NCBI RefSeq assembly: GCF_034258515.1 | Contig: NZ_CP139438.1 | Coordinates: forward strand, 3,100,001 to 3,164,000 | Length of the DNA: 64,000 nt | Reading direction: 5' to 3' | Origin: Pseudarthrobacter oxydans | GTDB taxonomy: Bacteria > Actinomycetota > Actinomycetes > Actinomycetales > Micrococcaceae | Part shown: in pieces, positions 18,494 through 26,821 of the stretch | Layout of the letters: each line of letters begins with the position of its first letter | How positions within the stretch are numbered: the stretch's first letter is position 1 | Position numbers and translations under genes: made by a program | Notes under the pieces: generated by a model | What the model saw: only the letters and a program-made list of their open reading frames with translations | Told to the model about the DNA's origin: nothing | The model's database searches: none

Positions 18494-19585
18494 TCAGGCG
18501 TCCGAGAGGTGGGCGATGGTTGCCGAAGCCCGGCGCTGGGCGGCGAGCGGGACGTCCTGGATGATGTCGGCGAGGAAGCCGAAGCGCCGCAGCCATTGGC
18601 TTGTCTGGCGCTCGGGACGGGCGTTGGCGCGCTTCCACCAGTCGGCGATATCTCCCCAGCCGGGGGCGGCCAGCGATCCGCCCACCTCCTGCACCGCCAG
18701 CGAGGCGCAGAGGTTGGCAAAACGCAGCCTGTTGCCCAGCGGCCAGCCAGCGAGGCTGCCAACGATGAACGCGGCGTCGAAGCAGTCCCCCGCGCCGGTC
18801 GGATCGTAGGCCTTGACCGGAAGCGACGGCACCCATTCCTCCTCCCCCGTTTCGGAGTCCACGGCCATGGCACCCTGGGCACCGAGCGTCACCACGGCCA
18901 CCGGGACCCGGTCCGCCAGCGCATAGAGGGCTGTCCAGGGATCGTCCTTCCCGGTGAAGGCCATGGCCTCGCGCTGGTTGGGCAGGAAGGCATGGAAGTA
19001 CTGCAGGTTGTCCAGCCGGGCGGGCGCCCATTCTCCGCTCGGGTCCCAGCCGACGTCGCCGAACAGCTTGACCCCCGCGTGGTGAGCTGCCTTGGCCCAC
19101 GGCTCGATCTCCCTGCCCACTTCCGCGATGCCTGCGAGCGCAGGAGGGGGGTCCCCGATCAGCTCGGAGGAGGTGATGGGCGCGGCGTGGCCGTGGGTCA
19201 CCATCGACCGGTCCTTCTCCACGCAGAGGGAGACGGTGACGGGTGAGTGCCAGCCGGGCACTTTCTGCGACAGCGAGAGGTCCACGTGCTCCTGGCCGGA
19301 GAGAATCTTCCAGTTGAAGTCCCCGTAGCCGTCGTCGCCGAACGCGGCGGCCAGTCCTGTCTTCAGTCCCAGCCGTGCCGCGGCGATGGCCTGGTTGGCA
19401 ACCCCGCCGGGGCAGCTGCCCATGCCGTCGCTCCAGATTTCGGTGCCGGGCTCCGGCGCGTGCGGAAGGCCTGTGAAAATGATGTCCTGGAAAACTGTTC
19501 CGGCCAGCAGCACGTCGAATCCGGGAGTGGAGGGCGGGCGGACAGCTTCCAGGGGGTCGAAGGGGCGGGCTGGGATCGCGTCCAT
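18494..19585 (-). CDS. PfkB-family carbohydrate kinase
   Basis: 363 aa. An N-terminal GTVFQDIIFTGLPHAPEPGTE block and GSCPGGVANQAIAAARLG carry the PfkB signature 1, and the catalytic signature 2 is visible as YDPTGAGDCFDAAFIVGSLAG (aspartate as base). The family phosphorylates sugars or nucleosides; the substrate is not determined. It is divergent from the GH4 glucosidase only 69 bp away, so a shared role in using a glycoside is plausible. The ATG is 6 nt after a TAGTGT box. A frame on the same strand with a GC-rich, arginine-rich translation is a shadow. Confidence 0.88.
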   Translation of the reverse strand: MDAIPARPFDPLEAVRPPSTPGFDVLLAGTVFQDIIFTGLPHAPEPGTEIWSDGMGSCPGGVANQAIAAARLGLKTGLAAAFGDDGYGDFNWKILSGQEHVDLSLSQKVPGWHSPVTVSLCVEKDRSMVTHGHAAPITSSELIGDPPPALAGIAEVGREIEPWAKAAHHAGVKLFGDVGWDPSGEWAPARLDNLQYFHAFLPNQREAMAFTGKDDPWTALYALADRVPVAVVTLGAQGAMAVDSETGEEEWVPSLPVKAYDPTGAGDCFDAAFIVGSLAGWPLGNRLRFANLCASLAVQEVGGSLAAPGWGDIADWWKRANARPERQTSQWLRRFGFLADIIQDVPLAAQRRASATIAHLSDA

Positions 19586-19591
19586 GTCCGC

Positions 19592-19597
19592 ACACTA
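19592..19597 (-). promoter_or_regulatory. Putative -10 box for leaderless PfkB kinase gene
   Basis: TAGTGT on the minus strand, 6 nt before the ATG at 19585. Confidence 0.35.
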
Positions 19598-19641
19598 CGC
19601 CCTGCCGCGGACATCCGGTAGGGGCCTGCCGGGCGCGGGCC

Positions 19642-19647
19642 TAGACT
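19642..19647 (+). promoter_or_regulatory. Putative -10 box for leaderless GH4 gene
   Basis: TAGACT, then 7 nt, then the ATG at 19655, without a Shine-Dalgarno. Confidence 0.45.
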
Positions 19648-19654
19648 GCTGATT

Positions 19655-21076
19655 ATGCGGCTTCTTATTGCCGGCGGCGGGGGTTTCCGGGTGCCGCTGA
19701 TATACCGGGCGCTGGCCTCCGGCCGCTTTGCGGGGATGGTCAGCGACCTTGTGCTGTACGACGTCGACCCCGCCCGCCTCGAGGCTGTCACCGCTGTTCT
19801 TCGCAGCATGCCGGGAGGACCCGGTGCACGCCTTCCCGTCCATTCCACCACCGACCTTCCCGAGGCGCTGGACGGTGCCGGGATGGTGTTCGCCGCGATC
19901 CGGCCCGGCGGGACGGCAGGACGGGTGGTGGACGAAAAGGTGGCCCAGGACCTTGGCCTGCTGGGGCAGGAAACGACGGGCGCGGGCGGGATTTCCTACG
20001 CCGTGCGGACCATCCCGCACATGCTTCGACTGGCCCGGCTGATGAGGGAGCATTGCCCGGATGCCTGGCTGATCAACTTCACCAATCCAGCGGGCATGGT
20101 CACGGAGGCGCTGTTCCCTGAGCTGGGCCGGAAGGTGATCGGCATCTGCGACTCCGCAGGGGCCCTGGTGCAGCGGGCCGCACGGGCGGCCGGCGCGGCG
20201 CTTCCGGAAGGACGGCTCGACGGCGTGGGCTACTACGGGCTCAACCACCTGGGCTGGCTTTACCGGCTGGAGTCCGGCGGGCTGGATGTGCTGCCGGAGC
20301 TGCTCCGGGACCCGCGGGCGCTGGGCTCGTTCGAGGAAGGCCGGCTGTTCCCGCAGCCGTTCCTGGCCGGCCTTGGCGCCCTGCCCAACGAGTACCTCTA
20401 TTACTACTACCGGCAGGACGCCGCGCGGACGGCGATGCGCGCCATGGCCCGGACCCGCGGAGAAACCATCCATAGCCAGCAGCAGGAGCTTTATCCACGG
20501 CTGGCCGCGGCGGGCGCCGACGCCTTCCGGCTGTGGGAAGAGGCGCGCCGGTCCCGCGAGGAGGGCTACCTCGCCGAGGCCCGCCATGGGGGCGGGCAGC
20601 GGGACGAGGCCGACCTGGCGGGCGGCGGCTACGAGCGGGTGGCCCTTGCCGCAATGCACGCCTTGTCCGGAGGAGGCGGCACGCAGCTGATCCTCAACAC
20701 CCGCAACTCCCTCTCCCGCCCAGCGGAGACAAGCACGCCTGAACCGGCCACCGCAGGCCCGGCCGCCCTTGAACCGGCGATTCCCGGGCTGCCGGCGGAC
20801 GCCGTCGTCGAAGTTCCCTGCACGGTGACGGCCGACGGCGCGCTGCCGCTGGCCCAGCAGGCTCCCGCGGAGCCGCAACTGGCACTCGTCCGGCGGGTCA
20901 AGGAGGTGGAGCGGCTGACGGTGCGGGCGGCCACGGCCGGTGACCGGGACGCGGCCCTGGACGCGTTCACGCGCCATCCGCTGGTGGATTCCCGGGAGCT
21001 GGCCGCGCAGCTGCTGGCGGGTTATGAGCGGGAGTTCCCCGAGCTCCGGGACCTGTGGCGCCGTGGCGGGCGTTAA
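19655..21076 (+). CDS. Glycoside hydrolase family 4 (6-phospho-beta-glucosidase-like)
   Basis: 473 aa. The NAD-binding N-terminus (LLIAGGGGFRVPLIYRAL), the NFTNPAGMVTEALF motif, the metal-binding cysteine in GICDSAGALVQ and the histidine in LNHLGWLYRL are the GH4 signatures. GH4 enzymes use NAD and a divalent metal in an oxidation-elimination mechanism to cleave phosphorylated glycosides. The sequence between about residues 330 and 395 is a proline/alanine-rich insertion. No PTS gene is visible nearby, so the source of a phosphorylated substrate is not clear; the adjacent PfkB kinase is a candidate. Confidence 0.88.
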   Translation: MRLLIAGGGGFRVPLIYRALASGRFAGMVSDLVLYDVDPARLEAVTAVLRSMPGGPGARLPVHSTTDLPEALDGAGMVFAAIRPGGTAGRVVDEKVAQDLGLLGQETTGAGGISYAVRTIPHMLRLARLMREHCPDAWLINFTNPAGMVTEALFPELGRKVIGICDSAGALVQRAARAAGAALPEGRLDGVGYYGLNHLGWLYRLESGGLDVLPELLRDPRALGSFEEGRLFPQPFLAGLGALPNEYLYYYYRQDAARTAMRAMARTRGETIHSQQQELYPRLAAAGADAFRLWEEARRSREEGYLAEARHGGGQRDEADLAGGGYERVALAAMHALSGGGGTQLILNTRNSLSRPAETSTPEPATAGPAALEPAIPGLPADAVVEVPCTVTADGALPLAQQAPAEPQLALVRRVKEVERLTVRAATAGDRDAALDAFTRHPLVDSRELAAQLLAGYEREFPELRDLWRRGGR

Positions 21077-21151
21077 GGGAGGAGTAGTGTTTTATCGGAT
21101 GCGCACTCTACCGGCGCTGCCCGTACACGCCGGTGGCCGGAAGGAGGTCCC

Positions 21152-22417
21152 GTGGCACTGATCCGCAGGGTTGCTTTGCTCTCCCTCCACACCTCCCCCA
21201 TGGAGCAGCCCGGTTCCGGTGACGCAGGCGGGATGAACGTGTACATCCGCGAACTGGCATCGGCGCTGGCGGAAGCGGGCGTCGAGGTGGAGATCTTCAC
21301 CCGGTCCACCGCGGCCAACCAGCCCGCCGTCGAACACCCCGATCCCGGCGTCTGCGTGCACAACGTCCTGGCCGGGCCGCTGAAGAAGATTCCCAAGGAA
21401 GATCTGCCCGGCCTGCTGCACAGCATGGTGGCGGAGATCGAGCAGATCCGCCGCCGGCAGCCGCACGGCCGCTACGACGTCATCCATTCCCACTACTGGG
21501 TGTCCGGGATTGCCGGCCTGGAGCTGTCCGAGCTCTGGGGCGTGCCGCTGGTCCATACGATGCACACCATGGCCAAGGTCAAGAACCTGCTGCTGGAATC
21601 CGGTGAGCAGCCGGAGCCGCGGCGGCGTGAACTGGGCGAGCACCGCATTGTGGACGGCGCCGCCCGGCTCATCGCCAACACCAGTGCCGAGGCCGCCGAA
21701 CTGGTCTCGCACTACGGCGCCACGTACGACCGGATCGACATTGCCCCGCCCGGCGTGGACCTGGGCACCTTCACGCCTGCCTTCCGGGCACGGTCCCGGG
21801 CAGAACGGGGCATCCGTCCCGGGACGTTCCACCTTGTTTTCGCCGGCCGCATCCAGCGGCTGAAGGGGCCCCAGGTCCTGGTCAAGGCCGCCGCGCTGCT
21901 CCGGCGGCGCCGCCCGGACATCGACCTCCAGGTCACCATCCTTGGCTCGCTGAGCGGTAACAAGGAATTCAACCTCCGCCGCCTGGTCTCCGAGGCGGAC
22001 ATGGACGACGTCGTCACGCAGCTTCCGCCGGTCACGGCGCCGGAACTTGCGGCGTGGTTCAGGGCGGCGGACGTAGTGGTGATGCCTTCCTTCAGCGAGT
22101 CCTTCGGGCTGGTGGCGCTCGAAGCGCAGGCCTGCGGCACGCCGGTGGTGGCCACGCGGGTGGGCGGGCTGTCGCGGGCGATCTTCCACGGCAGGACCGG
22201 GCTGCTGGTGGACGGTCATCACGCCGCCGACTGGGCTGATGCGCTTGAGGCCCTTTATGACGATCCCGCCACCCGCGAGGACATGGGGCGGGCAGCCGCC
22301 ATCCGCGCACAGAACTCCGGATGGGCCCGCACCGCCGCCATCACGCTCGAAAGCTACCACGCCGCCGTCGACCGTTACTCGGGAAGCAGGCTGGTGCAGG
22401 CCTTTCCCGCCTCCTGA
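21152..22417 (+). CDS. mshA: D-inositol-3-phosphate glycosyltransferase MshA
   Basis: 421 aa from a GTG preceded by AAGGAGG. The N-terminal signature SLHTSPMEQPGSGDAGGMNV, the donor-site block FAGRIQRLKGPQVLVKAAA and the PSFSESFGLVALEAQACGTPVV motif (ExxxxxxxE) identify a GT4 retaining enzyme of the MshA type. It joins UDP-GlcNAc to 1-L-myo-inositol-1-phosphate in the first committed step of mycothiol synthesis. The next genes are fhs and, beyond the DUF2306/MerR pair, ino1, which makes the inositol phosphate. The rest of the mycothiol pathway is outside the window. Confidence 0.93.
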   Translation: MALIRRVALLSLHTSPMEQPGSGDAGGMNVYIRELASALAEAGVEVEIFTRSTAANQPAVEHPDPGVCVHNVLAGPLKKIPKEDLPGLLHSMVAEIEQIRRRQPHGRYDVIHSHYWVSGIAGLELSELWGVPLVHTMHTMAKVKNLLLESGEQPEPRRRELGEHRIVDGAARLIANTSAEAAELVSHYGATYDRIDIAPPGVDLGTFTPAFRARSRAERGIRPGTFHLVFAGRIQRLKGPQVLVKAAALLRRRRPDIDLQVTILGSLSGNKEFNLRRLVSEADMDDVVTQLPPVTAPELAAWFRAADVVVMPSFSESFGLVALEAQACGTPVVATRVGGLSRAIFHGRTGLLVDGHHAADWADALEALYDDPATREDMGRAAAIRAQNSGWARTAAITLESYHAAVDRYSGSRLVQAFPAS

Positions 22418-22456
22418 CCACCCCTACACCCCACCGGACCCGCCAAGCAAAGGACA

Positions 22457-24136
22457 ATGATGCCTTCCACCCCAAGTGACCTGGAGATCGCCAGGACGGC
22501 ACGGATCCGGCCCATCGAGGAAATCGCAGCGGCGGCCGGCATCAACGCTGACGCCCTGGAACAGTACGGGCGCTACAAAGCGAAGATCGACCCCGCGCGG
22601 CTGCAGGCTCCGGCCCCGGCAGGGAAGGTGGTGCTGGTCTCCGCGATGTCCCCCACCCCCGCCGGCGAGGGGAAGTCCACCACCACGGTGGGGCTTGCCG
22701 ATTCCCTTGCCCGGGCCGGCCACAAGGTAATGATCGCCCTGCGCGAGCCCTCGCTGGGCCCGGTGCTGGGCATGAAGGGCGGCGCCACCGGCGGCGGCTA
22801 CTCCCAGGTGCTGCCGATGGACGAAATCAACCTCCACTTCACTGGGGATTTCCATGCCGTCACGGCCGCCAACAATGCCCTGATGGCCCTGGTGGACAAC
22901 CACATCTACCAGGGCAACCAGCTCAACATCGATCCCCGGCGCATGACGTTCAAGCGGGTGCTGGACATGAACGACCGCGCACTGCGGGAGGTGGTCATAG
23001 GTTTGGGCGGGCCCACGCAGGGCGTCCCGCGCCAGGACGGTTTCGACATCACCGTGGCGTCCGAGATCATGGCGGTCTTCTGCCTGGCCACGGACTTGGC
23101 CGACCTCCGGTCCCGGCTGGGCCGGATCACCTTCGGCTACACCTTTGACCGGTCGCCCGTGACCGTCGCGGATCTCGGCGTGCAGGGGGCGCTGACGCTG
23201 CTGCTGAAGGAAGCCGTCAAGCCCAACCTCGTGCAGACCATCGCCGGTACCCCCGCCCTGGTCCACGGCGGCCCGTTCGCCAACATTGCCCACGGCTGCA
23301 ATTCGCTCATTGCCACCCAGACGGCCCGGCGGCTGGCGGACATTGTGGTCACGGAGGCGGGCTTCGGCGCCGACCTTGGTGCCGAGAAGTTCATGGACAT
23401 CAAGGCACGGACCGGTGGCCTGGCCCCCTCGGCGGTGGTGGTGGTGGCAACGGTGCGGGCCCTGAAGATGCAGGGTGGCGTGGCCAAGGACCAGCTCACC
23501 GCACCGAACCTCGCCGCCCTCGAGGCGGGAATGGCCAACCTGCACCGGCACGTGCGGAACGTGGAGAAATTTGGGGTTCCGCCCGTGGTGGCCATCAACA
23601 GGTTCGCCTCCGACTCGGCCGAGGAACTCGACTGGCTGCTGGCGTGGTGCGCGGCGGAAGGAGTGCCGGCCGCCGTCGCCGATGTGTGGGGACGCGGCGG
23701 CGGAGGTGACGGCGGGGATGAACTTGCGGCGCTCGTGGCGAAGACGGTGGCGGGGCCAAACAATTTCCGGCACCTGTACGCGCTGGGGCTGCCGGTGGAG
23801 GACAAGATCCGGACCATCGCCCAGGAAATCTACGGGGCGGACGGGGTGGACTTCTCCGTACCGGCCCTGAAACGGCTGGCCGATATCGAGCGGAACGGCT
23901 GGGGCGGCCTCCCCGTATGCATGGCCAAGACCCAGTATTCGTTCACGGACGACGCCTCACGCCTGGGCGCCCCCAAGGGATTCACCATCCACGTCAGGGA
24001 CCTCCTGCCCAAAACCGGTGCCGGCTTCATTGTGGCGCTGACCGGAGCTGTGATGACCATGCCCGGGCTGCCCGCCGCGCCGGCCGCGATGCGGATGGAC
24101 GTGGACGGCGACGGCAACCCCGTGGGCCTCGCCTAG
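22457..24136 (+). CDS. fhs: Formate-tetrahydrofolate ligase
   Basis: 559 aa, the usual length. The N10-formyl-THF synthetase signatures are present: a P-loop in [56 protein letters not shown] and [19 protein letters not shown] [15 protein letters not shown]. The enzyme makes 10-formyl-THF from formate and ATP for purine and formyl-Met synthesis. AAAGGA lies upstream of ATG ATG. It follows mshA by about 40 bp and may be cotranscribed. It ends just before a repeat array. Confidence 0.95.
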   Translation: MMPSTPSDLEIARTARIRPIEEIAAAAGINADALEQYGRYKAKIDPARLQAPAPAGKVVLVSAMSPTPAGEGKSTTTVGLADSLARAGHKVMIALREPSLGPVLGMKGGATGGGYSQVLPMDEINLHFTGDFHAVTAANNALMALVDNHIYQGNQLNIDPRRMTFKRVLDMNDRALREVVIGLGGPTQGVPRQDGFDITVASEIMAVFCLATDLADLRSRLGRITFGYTFDRSPVTVADLGVQGALTLLLKEAVKPNLVQTIAGTPALVHGGPFANIAHGCNSLIATQTARRLADIVVTEAGFGADLGAEKFMDIKARTGGLAPSAVVVVATVRALKMQGGVAKDQLTAPNLAALEAGMANLHRHVRNVEKFGVPPVVAINRFASDSAEELDWLLAWCAAEGVPAAVADVWGRGGGGDGGDELAALVAKTVAGPNNFRHLYALGLPVEDKIRTIAQEIYGADGVDFSVPALKRLADIERNGWGGLPVCMAKTQYSFTDDASRLGAPKGFTIHVRDLLPKTGAGFIVALTGAVMTMPGLPAAPAAMRMDVDGDGNPVGLA

Positions 24137-24140
24137 CCGC

Positions 24141-24217
24141 ACCCTCTCTCACTTAATGCGCGCTTTCCTGCGATCCTCTCTCACTTAATGCGGGCTTTTC
24201 ACAGACGCTCTCTCGCT
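24141..24217. repeat. Left repeat array, three 32-bp-period units
   Basis: CTCTCTC occurs at 24144, 24176 and 24208, an exact 32-bp period. Units 1 and 2 continue with ACTTAATGCG; unit 3 is degenerate (GCTT). Units differ in their second halves. The array sits between the convergent 3' ends of fhs and the DUF2306 gene, and unit 3 encodes the last residues of that protein. It is the inverted counterpart of the array at 25471-25547. Confidence 0.9.
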
Positions 24218-24738
24218 TCCGACGAGTCAGGGACCGGTGCGGCCGACGCTTGTGGGGTCACAACGGTCCGTGACGGCCCGCCCATCCGGTCTCCGCGCTT
24301 CAGCGAAACGAAGATCGCCACCGTAGTCAGCACCACAAGCCCGCAGACGAACGCCACGGAAATGGGGTCCTCGCTGACCAACTTCGGAATCGCCCGCCCG
24401 GGCACTGTGACGGCAAAGATAAACGCCACCGCGATTCCGATATAGCTGCCGATCATGTTTCCCCTGTGCGATGCGATGTTGCCGCGAACGGCACTGACCA
24501 GGCCCAGAGTAACGGTCACGATGGTGAAGGCCGAGAGCCCGTGCAGCCAGCTGAAATGCCCGTCGGACACAATCCAGAAACTGCTGAAGCAGACGTAGTA
24601 CATGGCAGCCACCCATAAGTAGCCCATGGTGCGGTGGATGCGGTCTCGCCGTGGGCGCAGTATCTGCGCGGGCCCGATGGCCAGAACAAAAAGGGCGGCA
24701 ACCACGTGGCTGGCAAGTAGGACATTCCAAGGCTCCAT
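24199..24738 (-). CDS. DUF2306-type membrane protein
   Basis: 179 aa with about five transmembrane helices. Motifs such as VLAIGPAQILRPRRDRIHRTMGYLWV and FSSFWIVSDGHFSWLHGLSAFTI resemble the DUF2306 family of predicted membrane proteins, which often sit beside regulators. The function is unknown. It is divergent from a MerR regulator with a 92-bp intergenic region that carries four GGATAG/CTATCC half-sites, so it is the likely target of that regulator. Its last residues (EARERL) are encoded in the third unit of the left repeat array. The ATG is 6 nt after a TATCCT box. Confidence 0.8.
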   Translation of the reverse strand: MEPWNVLLASHVVAALFVLAIGPAQILRPRRDRIHRTMGYLWVAAMYYVCFSSFWIVSDGHFSWLHGLSAFTIVTVTLGLVSAVRGNIASHRGNMIGSYIGIAVAFIFAVTVPGRAIPKLVSEDPISVAFVCGLVVLTTVAIFVSLKRGDRMGGPSRTVVTPQASAAPVPDSSEARERL

Positions 24739-24745
24739 GGGCTTA

Positions 24746-24803
24746 GGATAGAGCCACTATCCAAGTGTGTACACCAGGATAGCCGGGGCCGGATTCACTA
24801 TCC
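24746..24803. promoter_or_regulatory. Four-half-site operator of the MerR/DUF2306 divergent promoter
   Basis: GGATAG at 24746 and 24777, and its complement CTATCC at 24757 and 24798. Start-to-start distances are 11, 20 and 21 bp, that is one, two and two helical turns. The first half-site overlaps the TATCCT -10 box of the DUF2306 gene. Confidence 0.6.
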
Positions 24804-24830
24804 AAACAGACGGGCAGGGAAAGAGGCGGG

Positions 24831-25448
24831 ATGCAGCTCCATGAACTGAGCCAGCGGTCAGGAGTCACACCCGCAAGCATCAAGTACTACCTGCGCGAAG
24901 GCCTGCTTCCGCCGGGCGAGGCCGTTCACGCAACCCGTGCCGAGTATTCAGCCAGTCATCTCGAGCGGCTCGAATTAATCCAGGCGCTCCGCCGGATCGT
25001 GGGCCTCAACATCGGGCAAATCCGCGGCCTCGTGAAAATGGCCGACGACGGCGTGCCCCGCCTCGATCTCCTAGCTGCGGTCCAGCGGGTGGTGCTGGAT
25101 CTCGGAAACTACACCACGGTGATCGGTGGCGAAGCGGCAGAGGCGACTGCCGCCGTCGTACGTCTCCGCGGCTGGCCGGATTCCCCAAGTGACGCCCGGA
25201 ACGCACTCACAGCCCACCTGGAGCTGATGGCGGGCCTCAAGATTGCCGTCTCAGCGACAGTGCTGGAGGCGTACAGCAAGGCGATGGACGATGTGGCCGG
25301 AATCGACATTGCCGCAACGACCGCCCCGGAGAGCACCGACAGGCTCATACTTACTGCCGCCGTCGGCATGCATATGCACAGCCAGCTTCTGCTCAAACTC
25401 CTGGCACTCGCCCAGGCCAGCCACGCTATCCGCCGATACCAGGATTAA
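24831..25448 (+). CDS. MerR-family transcriptional regulator
   Basis: 205 aa. The N-terminus has the MerR winged helix (LHELSQRSGVTPASIKYYLREGLLPPG) with the second part (SHLERLELIQALRRIVGLNIGQIRGLV) and a helical dimerisation region. The C-terminal half (about residues 110-205) is an alpha-helical effector domain without an obvious cysteine-based metal site. It starts at ATG 24831 after AAAGAGG. It is divergent from the DUF2306 gene and probably controls it through the half-sites between them. The stop is just before a terminator-like hairpin and the right repeat array. Confidence 0.88.
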   Translation: MQLHELSQRSGVTPASIKYYLREGLLPPGEAVHATRAEYSASHLERLELIQALRRIVGLNIGQIRGLVKMADDGVPRLDLLAAVQRVVLDLGNYTTVIGGEAAEATAAVVRLRGWPDSPSDARNALTAHLELMAGLKIAVSATVLEAYSKAMDDVAGIDIAATTAPESTDRLILTAAVGMHMHSQLLLKLLALAQASHAIRRYQD

Positions 25449-25451
25449 AGG

Positions 25452-25487
25452 CGCGGCGCTCCCCCACCGAAGTGAGAGAGCGCCGCG
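25452..25487. terminator. Hairpin after the MerR gene
   Basis: CGCGGCGCTC at 25452-25461 pairs with GAGCGCCGCG at 25478-25487 (10 bp, 16-base loop). The right arm lies in the first unit of the right repeat array. There is no clear T-run, so efficient intrinsic termination is uncertain. Confidence 0.5.
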
Positions 25488-25547
25488 TGAAAGCCCACGT
25501 TAAGTGAGAGAGGATCGTCCAGAAACCCGCGTTAAGTGAGAGAGGGT
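25471..25547. repeat. Right repeat array, three 32-bp-period units (inverted)
   Basis: GAGAGAG occurs at 25474, 25506 and 25538, an exact 32-bp period. Read on the minus strand the units are CTCTCTCACTTAAC... twice and a degenerate CTCTCTCACTTCGG, matching the left array unit for unit in inverted order, with the degenerate unit innermost on both sides. It lies between the convergent 3' ends of the MerR gene and ino1. Confidence 0.9.
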
Positions 25548-25572
25548 CTCAGGGGCAAACCGGACTGGAGGG

Positions 25573-26658
25573 TTAGCGCTCGAGGTCTCCGCGGATGAAG
25601 GCTTCCACCTTTTCGCGGGCGAGGTCGTCGTTGAACTGCTCCGGCGGGGACTTCATGAAGTAGCTCGATGCCGAAAGCAGGGGTCCGCCGATGCCGCGGT
25701 CCAGGCCGATCTTGGCGGCGCGGATGGCGTCGATGATCACGCCGGCGGAGTTCGGGGAATCCCAGACCTCCAGCTTGTATTCGAGCGACACGGGCGCGTC
25801 GCCGAAGTTGCGGCCCTCAAGGCGGACGAACGCCCACTTGCGGTCGTCGAGCCACTGGACGTAGTCGGACGGGCCGATGTGCACGTCCTTGGCAGCCAGT
25901 TCGGCTTCGACGTTCGACGTCACAGCCTGCGTCTTGGAGATCTTCTTGGACTCCAGGCGGTCGCGCTCCAGCATGTTCTTGAAGTCCATGTTGCCGCCGA
26001 CGTTCAGCTGGTAGGTGCGGTCCAGGGTGACGCCGCGGTCTTCGAAGAGCTTCGCCATGACGCGGTGCGTGATGGTGGCACCGATCTGGCTCTTGATGTC
26101 GTCGCCCACGATCGGAACGCCGGCGGCGGTGAACTTGTCAGCCCACTCCTTGGTCCCGGCAATGAACACGGGCAGGGCGTTCACGAAGGCGACGCCGGCG
26201 TCGATGGCGCACTGGGCGTAGAACTCGGCAGCTTCCTGCGACCCCACCGGCAGATAGCACACCATGACGTCGACGTTGGCGTCCTTGAGCGCCTGGACGA
26301 CGTCCACGGGCTCTTCGGTGGACTGCTCAATGGTCTCGAGGTAGTACTTGCCCAGGCCGTCGAGGGTGTGGCCGCGCTGGACGGTGACGCCGGTGGGCGG
26401 CACGTCAGCGATCTTGATGGTGTTGTTTTCGCTGGCCAGAATGGCGTCGGCAAGGTCAACGCCGACCTTCTTGCCGTCGACGTCGAACGCGGCGACGAAC
26501 TCAACGTCACCCACGTGGTACGGGCCGAACTCAACGTGCATCAGGCCCGGAACCGTGGCCTTGGGGTCGGCGTCCTTGTAGTAATGGACGCCCTGGACCA
26601 GCGAAGCGGCGCAGTTACCTACGCCGACGATTGCAACACGAATCGGATGTGAAGACAC
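25573..26658 (-). CDS. ino1: Inositol-3-phosphate synthase
   Basis: 361 aa, the short actinobacterial form. NAD-binding [20 protein letters not shown], then [31 protein letters not shown] and [15 protein letters not shown] are the family blocks. It converts glucose-6-phosphate to myo-inositol-3-phosphate, the precursor of mycothiol and phosphatidylinositol. The GTG start is set by AAAGGAG 5 nt upstream. The link to mshA, which uses its product, is functional rather than operonic because the two are convergently oriented and separated by fhs and the DUF2306/MerR pair. Confidence 0.95.
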   Translation of the reverse strand: MSSHPIRVAIVGVGNCAASLVQGVHYYKDADPKATVPGLMHVEFGPYHVGDVEFVAAFDVDGKKVGVDLADAILASENNTIKIADVPPTGVTVQRGHTLDGLGKYYLETIEQSTEEPVDVVQALKDANVDVMVCYLPVGSQEAAEFYAQCAIDAGVAFVNALPVFIAGTKEWADKFTAAGVPIVGDDIKSQIGATITHRVMAKLFEDRGVTLDRTYQLNVGGNMDFKNMLERDRLESKKISKTQAVTSNVEAELAAKDVHIGPSDYVQWLDDRKWAFVRLEGRNFGDAPVSLEYKLEVWDSPNSAGVIIDAIRAAKIGLDRGIGGPLLSASSYFMKSPPEQFNDDLAREKVEAFIRGDLER

Positions 26659-26766
26659 GGAACTCCTTTGAGGACAAACGTCAGCCCGCCGCGATCGCGT
26701 CGAAGAATGGACGACGGCGGCGCGGCAGGCTCTGCGCCAAGCGGCGCGTTTTCATAGTATCCAACT

Positions 26767-26800
26767 GAGTGGGACCGGGGCTTGTTCCCCCGTCCCACTC
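26767..26800 (-). terminator. Terminator-like hairpin after the aldo-keto reductase gene
   Basis: GAGTGGGAC... pairs with ...GTCCCACTC (about 13 bp with one bulge) around a short loop. It is 22 bp past the stop of the aldo-keto reductase gene and upstream of ino1, so it probably separates the two. Confidence 0.55.
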
Positions 26801-26821
26801 TGTGGAATCACGGTAACGGAA

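Noticed and set aside
19595..20977. 460-codon open frame opposite the GH4 gene
   Set aside because: Arginine/proline-rich shadow translation with no family match visible.
24141..25547. Possible CRISPR array from the regular 32-bp period
   Set aside because: Only three units per array, the unit halves are similar to each other rather than unique spacers, and no cas gene is nearby.
24137..25560. Target-site duplication around the repeat-flanked gene pair
   Set aside because: Sequences just outside the two arrays do not match each other, so insertion by transposition is not supported by a duplication.
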